NCBI GenBank assembly: GCA_030550735.1
Contig: JAUQOT010000012.1
Coordinates: 1 to 14,403, forward strand
Reading direction: 5' to 3'
Length of the DNA stretch: 14,403 bases
From: Patescibacteria group bacterium
Lineage (GTDB): Bacteria > Patescibacteriota > Minisyncoccia > UBA6257 > HR35
The notes below the pieces were generated by a model, which did not search any database, was not told where the DNA came from, and was given only the letters and a program-made list of their open reading frames with translations. Shown in pieces: positions 1-7,439 of this stretch (positions are counted from its first letter, which is position 1; each line of letters opens with the position of its first letter). A program made the position numbers and the translations under genes.

Positions 1-197
1 GGGGTTAAATTTTTTACATCTTCGGTAACACCTTCCCGATAAATTTTATCTTTATTTTCGGAATTAAAATTCAAAAAAAGAAAAAAGAAAAAAGAAGATA
101 AAAAAATCAAAGAAAAAATTATAAAGGTATCAAGTTTTCTTTCAAGAAAAGATTTTCTTAATTTAAGATAAAGATCTCTTAAAGCTTTTAAGCTCAT
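1..197 (-). CDS. Partial N-terminus of a membrane-anchored, possibly peptide-ABC-type solute-binding protein
   Basis: Reading on the minus strand from an ATG at 197, 65 codons are open to the left edge of the window, so the C-terminal part is missing. The N-terminus is basic (residues 1-22, rich in Lys and Arg), followed by one very hydrophobic segment at about residues 23-43 (many Phe, Leu, Ile), then a polar stretch and the sequence YREGV at about 53-57. A short basic tail, one membrane anchor and a following (Y/R)EG(V/I) stretch resemble the start of family-5 extracellular solute-binding proteins, which in CPR genomes often lie next to secG. That assignment is inference from a short fragment. 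The start codon shares one base with the secG stop (TAATG), so the gene is probably translated by coupling with secG. Confidence 0.5.
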   Translation of the reverse strand, partial: MSLKALRDLYLKLRKSFLERKLDTFIIFSLIFLSSFFFFLFLNFNSENKDKIYREGVTEDVKNLT

Positions 198-412
198 TAA
201 AACTTAATTCTAAAATAAGCAATTAAAACAAAAATAGCTATTAAAATCCAGGTAAAATAATAAAAATATTTTTCCAATCCTCTTTTTTTAGAAAAAAATT
301 CTGTTTTAATTCCCAAAAAAGCTCCACCACTTACTCCTCTTTGCTGAAGTAAAATCAAAGCAACGATTCCTATTCCTAAAATAATTTGAAAAAATTCTAA
401 AACTTTTATCAT
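197..412 (-). CDS. secG: Protein-export membrane protein SecG
   Basis: A 71-residue protein with two hydrophobic helices (about residues 4-21 and 49-68) joined by a short polar loop. The loop holds the ILLQQRG...GGAF signature at about residues 20-32, matching the LLQ(K/R)G...G motif of SecG, the accessory subunit of the SecYEG translocon in the inner membrane. The length is at the low end for SecG, as in other reduced genomes. Its ATG overlaps the uvrC stop by four bases (ATGA), and its stop overlaps the next start by one base, so it lies inside a coupled operon. Joining SecG with uvrC and a phosphomutase has no obvious functional logic and probably reflects genome compaction. Confidence 0.85.
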   Translation of the reverse strand: MIKVLEFFQIILGIGIVALILLQQRGVSGGAFLGIKTEFFSKKRGLEKYFYYFTWILIAIFVLIAYFRIKF

Positions 413-1665
413 TTTTCTCTTAACCTACGATGATATTTTAACACAATTTGATGAGCTTTTAAATCAATCAGCTTAATAAAATTTTGAGTTGGCAGGGAAA
501 ATTCTTCTAGATTAATTGGTTTTTTGTTTAAATCGTAAAATATTTTTCGAGAGGGTTTAGCAAAAGAAATTAAACCAATTTTTTTATCCAGATCTTTTTC
601 TTCCAGTGCCTGCTTTGCGTATTTAAATTGAATTTTTCCTCCATCAATTAAAATAAGGTTGGGAAGTTCCCATTCGTCGTGACTAAATCTTCTTTTTAAA
701 ACTTCATAAATCATTCTTGCATCATCTGGTTTTAAGACTGTTTTTATTTTGAATTTTCTCAATTTCTGAGGATTATAAAAACCATCAAAAAAAGAAACAG
801 AAATTCCAACCCTAAAATTACCAAACAAATGAGAGATGTCATAAACCTCGATAATTTTGGGAAAATCGACTAAATTCAATTTTTCCTTTAACTCGAGAAG
901 AACTTTTCTTCGAGTATTTTCGATATAGAAAGAATCTGGTTTCAAAATTTGAACTTCTTCTTCTATCTTTTTAATTGCTAAATATACATTTTGTAATTTT
1001 TGAGCCTCATAAATTTGGTCTTTTTTTATCAAACTTTCCATTTTTTCTAAAATTTCACTTTTCAATTGAGTAAAATTACCATTAAGAATTTTTTCAATCA
1101 TTTCTAAATTTTTATAATATTCCATCTTTTCTTTTTCGGTTACTTTAAAATTTCGAGTGCAACAATAACCATAACACAGACCCAATTGATAATTCAAACA
1201 CTCTCTAAAATGAGATTCCAAACAATTACAGAAAGGTAATTTAGATCTGATAATTTTCAAAAATTGTCTAAGAGAACTTCCTTCACTAAATGGCCCAAAA
1301 ATCTTATAAAAATTAAAATTGTGTGGTTGGTGAGTAATTATAATTTTAGGAAATTGATGTTTTGTAAAAATGATATAAAAATAATTAGTATCATCACGTA
1401 AAAGTTGATTAAAAGGAGGATTAAATCTTTTAATTAGATCGCTTTCTTTAAAAATCGCTTCGGCTTCGTTTTTTGTTTCAATAATTTCCAAATATTCAGC
1501 AACCTCTAAAAGTTCTTTTAATTTCAAGGAATCTGATCTTAAATAAAAAGCTATTCTTTTTCTTAAGTTTTTCGCTTTTCCAATATATAAGGGTCTTTGA
1601 TTTTTATCCTTGAAAATATAAACGCCCGGTTGGGAGGGAATTTTTGATAATTCTATTTTAATCAT
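409..1665 (-). CDS. uvrC: Compact UvrC, excinuclease ABC subunit C
   Basis: UvrC makes both incisions around bulky DNA lesions after UvrAB has marked them. The N-terminal GIY-YIG nuclease domain is complete: GVY at 14-16, YIG at 27-29, the likely catalytic Glu74 and Asn86 before LLRDD. A cysteine set (C146/C148, C156, C164, C168) matches the Fe-S cluster ligands reported for UvrC. A UVR-type helix pair for UvrB contact lies at about 200-237. The C-terminal RNase H-like nuclease follows directly, with Asp276 in DISH, Asp341 in LIDGGK and the AHQIVLKYHR motif at 404-413. At 418 residues it is far below the usual 590-610. The terminal helix-hairpin-helix domain is absent, and most of the segment normally between UVR and RNase H is missing. 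The start overlaps the gpmI-like stop (ATGA). Confidence 0.92.
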   Translation of the reverse strand: MIKIELSKIPSQPGVYIFKDKNQRPLYIGKAKNLRKRIAFYLRSDSLKLKELLEVAEYLEIIETKNEAEAIFKESDLIKRFNPPFNQLLRDDTNYFYIIFTKHQFPKIIITHQPHNFNFYKIFGPFSEGSSLRQFLKIIRSKLPFCNCLESHFRECLNYQLGLCYGYCCTRNFKVTEKEKMEYYKNLEMIEKILNGNFTQLKSEILEKMESLIKKDQIYEAQKLQNVYLAIKKIEEEVQILKPDSFYIENTRRKVLLELKEKLNLVDFPKIIEVYDISHLFGNFRVGISVSFFDGFYNPQKLRKFKIKTVLKPDDARMIYEVLKRRFSHDEWELPNLILIDGGKIQFKYAKQALEEKDLDKKIGLISFAKPSRKIFYDLNKKPINLEEFSLPTQNFIKLIDLKAHQIVLKYHRRLREK

Positions 1666-3212
1666 TTTAATTTTGATAAAAGAGAGTTTCCTTCTAAATA
1701 ATTTGAATATTCCGATAAAATACCAAATAAATCTAAAATTGTAGGAGTAACATCAACTAATGAACCTCCAATTTCTTCAATTATTTTTTCTTTTTGAATT
1801 AAAAGTTTTTGATGAATTAAATAAAAAGGAACAGGACTAAAATTATGAAAGGTATCTTTAGTGCCTTTTGTTAAATCGATCATTTTTTCAATATTACCGT
1901 GATCAGAAGTTAAAATTAAAAACCAATTTTCTTTTAAAGCAAGTTCAACCAGTTCTTTTAGTTTTTCGCTTAAAAATTCAATAGCTTGAACTGCTTTGTT
2001 AAAATCACCAAGATGACCAAAAAAATCAAGAATAGAAAAATTAGCACAAACAAAATGAAAATTTTTCTCCCTAAAAATCAATTTAAGATAAGTAATAAGT
2101 TCTTCAGTAATTGAATAAGCAGTTTCTTCGTTTTCAATTGGAGGCAGAATTTTAATTATTTCATTAACATGTTCTTCTTCGATAAACCCGTTAAAGTAAT
2201 ATGTTAAATGTTTTTTTCTTGTTTGATCAGTTATTTTAAATTGTCTCAAACCGACTTCAGAAATAATCCTTGAGAGATTGAGGTTTATTTTCTTTTCAGT
2301 AAAAATCGAAGTTGTAGGTAAATTTTCAAAATAGTTAACCAAACTAATTAAAAGAAGATTTTCCTTAGCTGGTCGAGAAAATTCTTTAAAATCAGAAAGA
2401 AAGAAAGCTTCAGCTAATTGTTTTATGGTTTGAATCTCAAAATTTAAGAAAACAACAATATCGTTATCTTTAATTATTCCATTTTCATCAATAATAACCG
2501 GTTCTAAATTATCTTCTTTAAAATTTGGCTCGTTCATTTTACTTTCAAGAAAACTAAAAAGATCATCAACTTTTTTACCTTTACCTTCAACTAAAAGAAG
2601 AAATGCTCTTTGAGTTCTAATTGAGTAATTTTTTGTTGTATCAAGAGCATAAAATCGGCCGCAAAGAGAAGCAATTTTACCAGGCAAATTCATCTCGTTT
2701 TTGATTTTTAAAAAATTATTTATTAACTCCTTCAAAGATTTAGGAGGTGAAAAAGAACTATCAGTAAAAAAATGAAGAAATACTCTTTCGCATTTATAAT
2801 TTTTAAAAATTTTTAAAAACTCAATAAGATGGTTGACGTCTGATTCTTGAGACACTTTGCTTAAAGTCATTAAAAGATGGATTCTTGAAGAATTAGTATA
2901 ATAAAAATCAACAATCTGTTTGATAGTTTTGTTTTCCAAAAGTTCATTTTTTTCAATCGCAAGATCTATTCTTGCTTTAGGAACATATTTAATTCTTCCA
3001 GTACCAAGAGTAAGATGGCCTTGTTCACAGTTACCTGGTTCATTAGAAGAAAGACCAACGCTAAAGCCACTTGCTTGAAGATAAGTAAAGGGAAAGGTTT
3101 TTTTTAGTTCTTCAAAAAAATTATTTTTTACTAAACGAAAGGGGTTTGATAAATTGTTTTCTCCCTTTCCTAAACCATCTAAAATTATTAAAGCTAAATT
3201 AATCTTTTTCAT
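1662..3212 (-). CDS. gpmI: Cofactor-independent phosphoglycerate mutase homologue with an altered active site
   Basis: At 516 residues this has normal length for iPGM, the glycolytic enzyme that interconverts 3- and 2-phosphoglycerate using two Mn ions and a Ser nucleophile. The metal ligands are visible: Asp12 (ILDGLG), Asp396 and His400 (LDFFGH), Asp437 and His438 (SDHGN), His456 before SPVPF. However, the nucleophile motif GNSEVGH reads GNCEQGH, putting Cys62 at the catalytic Ser. In the substrate-binding domain the usual His123 is Glu, DGRDTPP is DSSFSPP (loss of Arg153 and Asp154), Arg191 is Thr192, and the NFRPDR arginines are Glu259 and Thr262; Lys336 appears to be Arg332. Only the Arg185 equivalent (Arg186) remains. 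The fold is certain but mutase activity is doubtful. It is the first gene of the leftward cluster and diverges from rny. Confidence 0.8.
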   Translation of the reverse strand: MKKINLALIILDGLGKGENNLSNPFRLVKNNFFEELKKTFPFTYLQASGFSVGLSSNEPGNCEQGHLTLGTGRIKYVPKARIDLAIEKNELLENKTIKQIVDFYYTNSSRIHLLMTLSKVSQESDVNHLIEFLKIFKNYKCERVFLHFFTDSSFSPPKSLKELINNFLKIKNEMNLPGKIASLCGRFYALDTTKNYSIRTQRAFLLLVEGKGKKVDDLFSFLESKMNEPNFKEDNLEPVIIDENGIIKDNDIVVFLNFEIQTIKQLAEAFFLSDFKEFSRPAKENLLLISLVNYFENLPTTSIFTEKKINLNLSRIISEVGLRQFKITDQTRKKHLTYYFNGFIEEEHVNEIIKILPPIENEETAYSITEELITYLKLIFREKNFHFVCANFSILDFFGHLGDFNKAVQAIEFLSEKLKELVELALKENWFLILTSDHGNIEKMIDLTKGTKDTFHNFSPVPFYLIHQKLLIQKEKIIEEIGGSLVDVTPTILDLFGILSEYSNYLEGNSLLSKLK

Positions 3213-3290
3213 TTTTAAGTTAAAATTAAGAAAGATTTATTTATCTAAATTTTAATATTTTAGGTCGAAGAATAAAAACTATTAAACAAA
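3213..3290. promoter_or_regulatory. Divergent intergenic region between the gpmI-like gene and rny
   Basis: This 78-bp, almost pure A/T gap must hold the start signals for both directions. For rny, TATCTA (3242-3247), CTAAAT (3245-3250) and TAATAT (3253-3258) are possible -10 elements, none with a convincing -35. For the leftward genes, TAAAAT on the minus strand (3262-3257) is possible. No operator-like inverted repeat was seen. The base composition makes any single -10 call weak. Confidence 0.4.
3263..3267 (+). promoter_or_regulatory. GGTCG leader motif upstream of rny
   Basis: GGTCG starts 28 nt upstream of the rny ATG, followed by a 23-nt A/T-rich linker. The same pentamer occurs at 27-28 nt before three other starts in this window (HU, hsp20 and the 67-aa protein), all genes with a likely promoter of their own. 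Its function is unknown. Confidence 0.4.
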
Positions 3291-4802
3291 ATGGAAGTTT
3301 TGGCAGCTGGACTATTAATTGGTTTAATTTTAGGAATATTTTTAAGGCATTTTCTGTCTACAAGGCTAAAAATAAAAATTGAAAAGGAAATATCTGAAGA
3401 ATTAGAAGAGGCAAAAAGGAAAAAAGAAGAAATTTTAGAAGAAGCTAGAAGAACATCGTTAGAAATAATTGAAGAAGCCAAAAAAGAAAGGGAAAGACTT
3501 CTAGAAGATTTAGAATCGAAAGAAAATAAGCTTTTTCAAAAAGAACGAATATTAGACGAACGAGAAGCAAGTTTGATAGATAAAGAAAGGATATTAAATG
3601 AAAAAATAAAAGAATTAGATAATAAGGAAAAGATCTTAAATGAAAAAAAAGAGGAATTAGAAAGTATTTTATCAAGCTTAACAGGAATAACCAAAGAAGA
3701 AGCCTTGAATCTCCTCCTAAATCAGGTAGAAAAAGAAAACGAAGAAACTATCTTTCGTTTGCTTACAAAATTAAAACTTAGAGCAAAAGATATTATTGAA
3801 GAGGAGGCTCGAAGAATTTTGGCCGAAAATATTCCTCGTTATGCCAAAAGCGTTGTTAGCGAAATAACAACGACTACAGTTCGTCTTCCTAGTGAAGAAA
3901 TGAAAGGAAGAATAATAGGGAAAGAAGGAAGAAATATTAAACATTTTGAAAATATTTCTGGTGTTGAAATTATTATTGATGAAACACCTGATATTGTTGT
4001 CTTATCTTCGTTTGACCCGGTTAGACGAGAAATCGCCAGAATGGCTTTAGAAAAATTAATAAAAGATGGGAGGATAAATCCGGCTACAATTGAAGAAAAA
4101 CTTGAAGAAGCAAAGAGGGAAGTAGAAAAAGAAATAGCTGAAGCTGGAAAACTTGCAAGTTATGAGGTTGGTATTTTTGATTTACCTGAGGAAATAATGC
4201 TTTTAATGGGAAGGTTAAAGTATCGATATAGTTATGGACAAAACATTCTTAAACATTCAATTGAAGTAGCCACCTTTTCAAGAATGATAGCTGAGGAACT
4301 TGGACTAGATAGTCAGACAGCTAAAAAAGCTGGATTCCTTCATGATATTGGAAAAGCAGTAACCCATGAGATTGGGGGTGATCATTTAGAAATTGGCATA
4401 AGAATTTTAGAAAAATGTGGGATTGAAGAAAAAGTTATTCTCGCCATGAGGTCTCATCATGAAACTTATCCTTTTGCTATTCCCGAAGCATATATTGTTC
4501 TTGCAGCTGATATTATTTCCGGAAGTAGATTAGGAGCAAGAAGAGAAACGACTGAAATTTATCTTCAAAGACTTCAAGAATTGGAAAGAATTGCTTTTTC
4601 TTTTAATGGGGTAGAAAGGGCTTTTGCTATCCATGGGGGAAGAGAGTTAAGAGTTTTTGTAACTGCCGAAAAAGTATCTGATTTAGAAATGTATAAATTA
4701 GCCAAAGAAATAGCTCAAAAAATAGAAAAAGAAATGACATATCCCGGGGAAATTAAAGTAGTAGTTATAAGAGAAAATAGGGCCGTAGAATACGCTAGGT
4801 AA
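3291..4802 (+). CDS. rny: Ribonuclease Y
   Basis: RNase Y is a membrane-anchored endoribonuclease that starts mRNA decay in bacteria lacking RNase E. All parts are present in order: an N-terminal membrane helix (about residues 4-21), a long charged coiled coil (about 28-180), a KH RNA-binding domain with GRIIGKEGRNI at 206-216, and an HD metal-dependent phosphohydrolase domain with His322, the HDIGK motif at 351-355, His389/His390 and Asp407. The length of 503 residues is normal. The ATG at 3291 places the membrane helix right at the N-terminus as expected; there is no Shine-Dalgarno sequence. It diverges from the gpmI-like gene and is followed by the HU gene after 71 bp. T-runs follow the stop, but no hairpin terminator is visible. 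Confidence 0.96.
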   Translation: MEVLAAGLLIGLILGIFLRHFLSTRLKIKIEKEISEELEEAKRKKEEILEEARRTSLEIIEEAKKERERLLEDLESKENKLFQKERILDEREASLIDKERILNEKIKELDNKEKILNEKKEELESILSSLTGITKEEALNLLLNQVEKENEETIFRLLTKLKLRAKDIIEEEARRILAENIPRYAKSVVSEITTTTVRLPSEEMKGRIIGKEGRNIKHFENISGVEIIIDETPDIVVLSSFDPVRREIARMALEKLIKDGRINPATIEEKLEEAKREVEKEIAEAGKLASYEVGIFDLPEEIMLLMGRLKYRYSYGQNILKHSIEVATFSRMIAEELGLDSQTAKKAGFLHDIGKAVTHEIGGDHLEIGIRILEKCGIEEKVILAMRSHHETYPFAIPEAYIVLAADIISGSRLGARRETTEIYLQRLQELERIAFSFNGVERAFAIHGGRELRVFVTAEKVSDLEMYKLAKEIAQKIEKEMTYPGEIKVVVIRENRAVEYAR

Positions 4803-4805
4803 TAT

Positions 4806-4833
4806 TTGTTTTTTTAATTTTTTTTAATAAAAT
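4806..4833 (+). promoter_or_regulatory. Candidate promoter for the HU gene
   Basis: TTGTTT at 4806-4811 and TAAAAT at 4828-4833 are separated by 16 bp and would start transcription near 4840, a few bases before the GGTCG leader motif. The region is nearly all A/T, so chance matches are common and this is a weak call. Confidence 0.3.
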
Positions 4834-4846
4834 TTAGGTTAAATAA

Positions 4847-4851
4847 GGTCG
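4847..4851 (+). promoter_or_regulatory. GGTCG leader motif upstream of the HU gene
   Basis: GGTCG begins 27 nt before the ATG at 4874, with a 22-nt A/T-rich linker lacking any Shine-Dalgarno sequence. Position and linker match the copies before rny, hsp20 and the 67-aa gene. Confidence 0.4.
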
Positions 4852-4873
4852 CTTTTAAAAATTTTTTATAATT

Positions 4874-5164
4874 ATGGCAAAAACAACTACATTAAAAATA
4901 AATGACCTTGCCAAAAAAATGGTCGATAAGTTCAATATGACCAAAAAAGATGCTGTTGAAATGTTAAATTTTTTGGTTAGCGAAATAACTTCAGCTTTAA
5001 AAAATGGCTATCAAGTTAAATTAGTTGGTCTAGGTACCTTTAAAGTAAGAGAAAGAAAAGCAAGAATGGCTATTAATCCTAAAACAGGAGAAAGAGTTCA
5101 AGTTCCAGCAACAAGAGTACCCAAATTTACACCATCAAGAGATTTAAAAGAAGCAGTCAAATAA
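4874..5164 (+). CDS. HU/IHF-family DNA-binding protein
   Basis: A 96-residue histone-like protein that should dimerise, bend DNA and compact the nucleoid. The N-terminal helical part (residues 8-48) includes NMTKKDAVEMLN, and the beta-arm region has VGLGTFKVRERKAR (51-64), followed by NPKTGE (68-73) and the closing PKFTPSRDLKEAVK. These are the standard HU/IHF signatures and the length is typical. The ATG at 4874 is chosen because the next Met (residue 22) would cut off the first helix. The probable holA gene follows after 10 bp and is probably cotranscribed. A TATAAT at 4867-4872 sits too close to the ATG to be the promoter of this reading frame. Confidence 0.93.
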   Translation: MAKTTTLKINDLAKKMVDKFNMTKKDAVEMLNFLVSEITSALKNGYQVKLVGLGTFKVRERKARMAINPKTGERVQVPATRVPKFTPSRDLKEAVK

Positions 5165-5174
5165 AAAATTCTAT

Positions 5175-6140
5175 ATGGAAAAATTTAGGGTATTCTTAAT
5201 CCTTTATGATATTTTAAATTATGCCGAAGAGAAAATAAGAGAAATATCTAAAAACTTCCATATTTTTTCTTTTACCTCAAAAAATAAAAAATCCGAAATT
5301 GATAATACAGAAATATTTAGAAAAATTATTAAAACTCTTAATAGAAAGCTTTTTGTTTCTTCCGAAGATATTGTTCTCAAAAATATAGAAAATTTGAATA
5401 ATGAAGAGATTGGAAGTCTAATTAATCTTCTTAAAATAGGAACAAACAATTTTTTTCTTTTATTTAAAGAAGAAAAAAAATTAGAAACAATCAAAAACGA
5501 ATTAACAAAAAATAAAATAGGATATCGATTCTTTGATGTTAGAATAAAAGGTTATTTGAGTGCTAAAAAGATTATCGAAAGTGAACTTAAAAATTTAAAA
5601 CTAAAAAATTATAAAGAATTTCTTAATGTTTTACTTGAAAATTATAAAAACGACATTGAAACTTTTTTTCAAGATATTAAGAAAGCAAATTTATATTTTG
5701 AAAAAGAGGATAATTTAAATTGGGAAGATTTAAAGAATTTTTTTCAATCAACAACTGATGAATTTAAAATCCAAGAAAGTTTTTTTAGTTTAAATTTTCC
5801 TCTTTTTCTTAGTCGTTTCAAAAAATATATTAATTCTTTAAATTCTTTACCTTATCAAGAAAGAAAAAATAAAGTAAATTTTATCATTTATAATTTGCTT
5901 TTTGGTGCCCTAGTTAAAATTTATATAATGAAGGTTAATCCTAATATTAAAATTGAAGGACATCCTTTTTATATATCTAAGCTAAAAGAATTTTCATCAA
6001 AAATAGATATCCAAACCATTAAAAATCTTATTAAAACTTTAGCAATTGTTGATAAGAAGATTAACAAAATTTACTTAAATTATAAAGATATTCCTGAAGA
6101 AATCGTTATCAATTATTTTCTTCTCCAAAAACCTTATTAA
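5175..6140 (+). CDS. holA: Probable DNA polymerase III delta subunit (HolA)
   Basis: HolA is the clamp-loader subunit that opens the sliding clamp. The 321-residue length fits. The C-terminal part (about residues 268-316) with LKEF...TIKNLIKTLAIVDKKIN resembles the final helical domain of delta, where the conserved pattern is L..(L/I)..aD...K. A central stretch around residues 57-100 (KLFVSSEDIVLKNIENL, then a strand ending FFLLF) resembles the delta (F)S..R.V.(V/L) region followed by the next strand. The N-terminus is divergent and no Walker motif is seen, as expected for delta. Supporting context is the adjacent rpsT, a frequent neighbour of holA in bacteria. It ends inside rpsT on the other strand with a 32-bp tail-to-tail overlap. 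Sequence similarity alone is modest. Confidence 0.62.
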   Translation: MEKFRVFLILYDILNYAEEKIREISKNFHIFSFTSKNKKSEIDNTEIFRKIIKTLNRKLFVSSEDIVLKNIENLNNEEIGSLINLLKIGTNNFFLLFKEEKKLETIKNELTKNKIGYRFFDVRIKGYLSAKKIIESELKNLKLKNYKEFLNVLLENYKNDIETFFQDIKKANLYFEKEDNLNWEDLKNFFQSTTDEFKIQESFFSLNFPLFLSRFKKYINSLNSLPYQERKNKVNFIIYNLLFGALVKIYIMKVNPNIKIEGHPFYISKLKEFSSKIDIQTIKNLIKTLAIVDKKINKIYLNYKDIPEEIVINYFLLQKPY

Positions 6141-6384
6141 ATAAAAGAGCATATTTTGATTTTAATCGAGCTGCTTTGTTTTTATGAAGAAATCTTTTTG
6201 CTCCTTTATCAATTTCCTTATAAACTAAGCTAAGTTTTTCTCTAGCTTCTTCTTTATTTTTTTCTTTTAAACACTTTAAAAATTCTCTAATCCTCATCTT
6301 TATTTTTCTTCTTCGTTGTTCGTTAAAATACCAATTTCTTAAGGCTTTCTTAAGAGCTCTTTTTGCTGATTTTGTTCTAGGCAT
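6109..6384 (-). CDS. rpsT: 30S ribosomal protein S20
   Basis: A 91-residue, very basic helical protein that binds 16S rRNA early in small-subunit assembly. It begins PRTKSAKRALKKALRN and carries the S20 hallmark KGAKRFLHKNKAARLKSKYA in its second half, equivalent to the (K/R)G.(I/L)HKN.AAR.KSRL motif. Its ATG is two bases after the dnaJ stop, so it should be read from the heat-shock operon transcript. No separate promoter can be made out inside the dnaJ end. Its last ten codons overlap the end of holA on the opposite strand. Confidence 0.93.
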   Translation of the reverse strand: MPRTKSAKRALKKALRNWYFNEQRRRKIKMRIREFLKCLKEKNKEEAREKLSLVYKEIDKGAKRFLHKNKAARLKSKYALLFNKVFGEENN

Positions 6385-6386
6385 TT

Positions 6387-7439
6387 TTATACATTAAACT
6401 TTTTCTTTAATTCGTCTTTAAGTTTTTTAATTATATTCTTCTGATCTTTGTTTAATTTGGGGAAATTATATTTAATTTTAATCAATAAATCACCGTTTAT
6501 CAAGCCGAGTTTCTTTATTCTTATTATATCTTCTTCAAACGGCGGTTTAATGGTTATTTGATGGTTAAAAAAATTGATTTTAACTTCTTCTTCTAAGAGG
6601 GCATCAAGTACGTCAAGATTATATTCATATAAAACATCGCCATTTTTAAAAATTTTATACGGTTCTTCCTCTTCAACTTTCAAATCGATAATCAAATCGC
6701 CTTTTTTATTAATGTCTTCATGACCAAAATTTTTAAAAATAAACCTTAAATTACTCGTTCGTGGTGGTATTTCCAATTCTATTTCCTCATCTTTAAAAAT
6801 TACCCTTCTTCCATTACAAACTCTACATTTTTTTTCAGGAATATAACCTTCGCCATGACAAACATCGCAAATACGAGTTTCTTCAAAAAAAATACCCCCA
6901 AAAATTGTATGTGATGATTTAACCCGTCCTCTTCCTTGACAATTTGAACAAATAACTTTCTTTTTGTTTTCAGCTCCTGTGCCTTGGCAATTTGAACAAA
7001 TAATTTCTCTTTGATATTTTATTTTTTTTCTTGTACCCAAGTAATACTCTTTTAATTTTATTGGCACTTCGAGATTGATATTTAGGTTTCGTTTTTTGTT
7101 CTTTACCCCAAAGAAATCACTTCTTCCAAAAATGTTTTCAAATTCATCTTGAAAAATATTTCTAAAATAACTTTCTAAATCATCAAAAAGATCAAAAGAA
7201 AAACCAAAATCAGAAAAACTAAAACCTGTTTGCGTACGCCATTTTCTTTGTGTATCATATTCTTTCCTTGCTTTAGGATCAGAAAGAACTCTGTAAGCTT
7301 CTAAAATTTCCTTAAATTTTTCAGGATCACCACCTGGTCTATCGGGATGGTATTTTTTTGCTAATTCTCTAAAAGCTTTTTTAATTTCTTCATCAGAGGC
7401 GTCAGGAGGAATTCCTAAAATTTCATAATAATCTTTCAT
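6387..7439 (-). CDS. dnaJ: Chaperone protein DnaJ (type I Hsp40)
   Basis: DnaJ delivers unfolded clients to DnaK and stimulates its ATPase. The J-domain (residues 1-65) carries HPD at 31-33. A shortened, Phe- and Asp-rich region (about 70-110) replaces a typical long Gly/Phe linker. The cysteine-rich domain has four CxxC motifs at 148-151, 164-167, 191-194 and 205-208, enough for two zinc centres; the last is CRVCNGRR, not the usual CxxCxGxG. The C-terminal client-binding beta domains (about 215-325) follow. At 350 residues it is a little shorter than common DnaJ (about 370-380). The ATG overlaps the dnaK stop by four bases (ATGA), implying translational coupling. Confidence 0.96.
   Translation of the reverse strand: MKDYYEILGIPPDASDEEIKKAFRELAKKYHPDRPGGDPEKFKEILEAYRVLSDPKARKEYDTQRKWRTQTGFSFSDFGFSFDLFDDLESYFRNIFQDEFENIFGRSDFFGVKNKKRNLNINLEVPIKLKEYYLGTRKKIKYQREIICSNCQGTGAENKKKVICSNCQGRGRVKSSHTIFGGIFFEETRICDVCHGEGYIPEKKCRVCNGRRVIFKDEEIELEIPPRTSNLRFIFKNFGHEDINKKGDLIIDLKVEEEEPYKIFKNGDVLYEYNLDVLDALLEEEVKINFFNHQITIKPPFEEDIIRIKKLGLINGDLLIKIKYNFPKLNKDQKNIIKKLKDELKKKFNV

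Noticed and set aside
3260..3675. Open minus-strand frames opposite the start of rny
   Set aside because: They mirror the Glu/Lys-rich coiled coil of RNase Y, giving Ser/Leu/Phe-rich translations with no domain or start signal.
4867..4872. TATAAT just before the HU start codon
   Set aside because: It ends two bases from the ATG, so RNA would begin inside the gene; losing the first helix of HU is not credible.
5219..5494. Minus-strand open frame inside holA
   Set aside because: It is fully antisense to a longer frame, with low-complexity Phe/Leu/Ser composition and no conserved motif.
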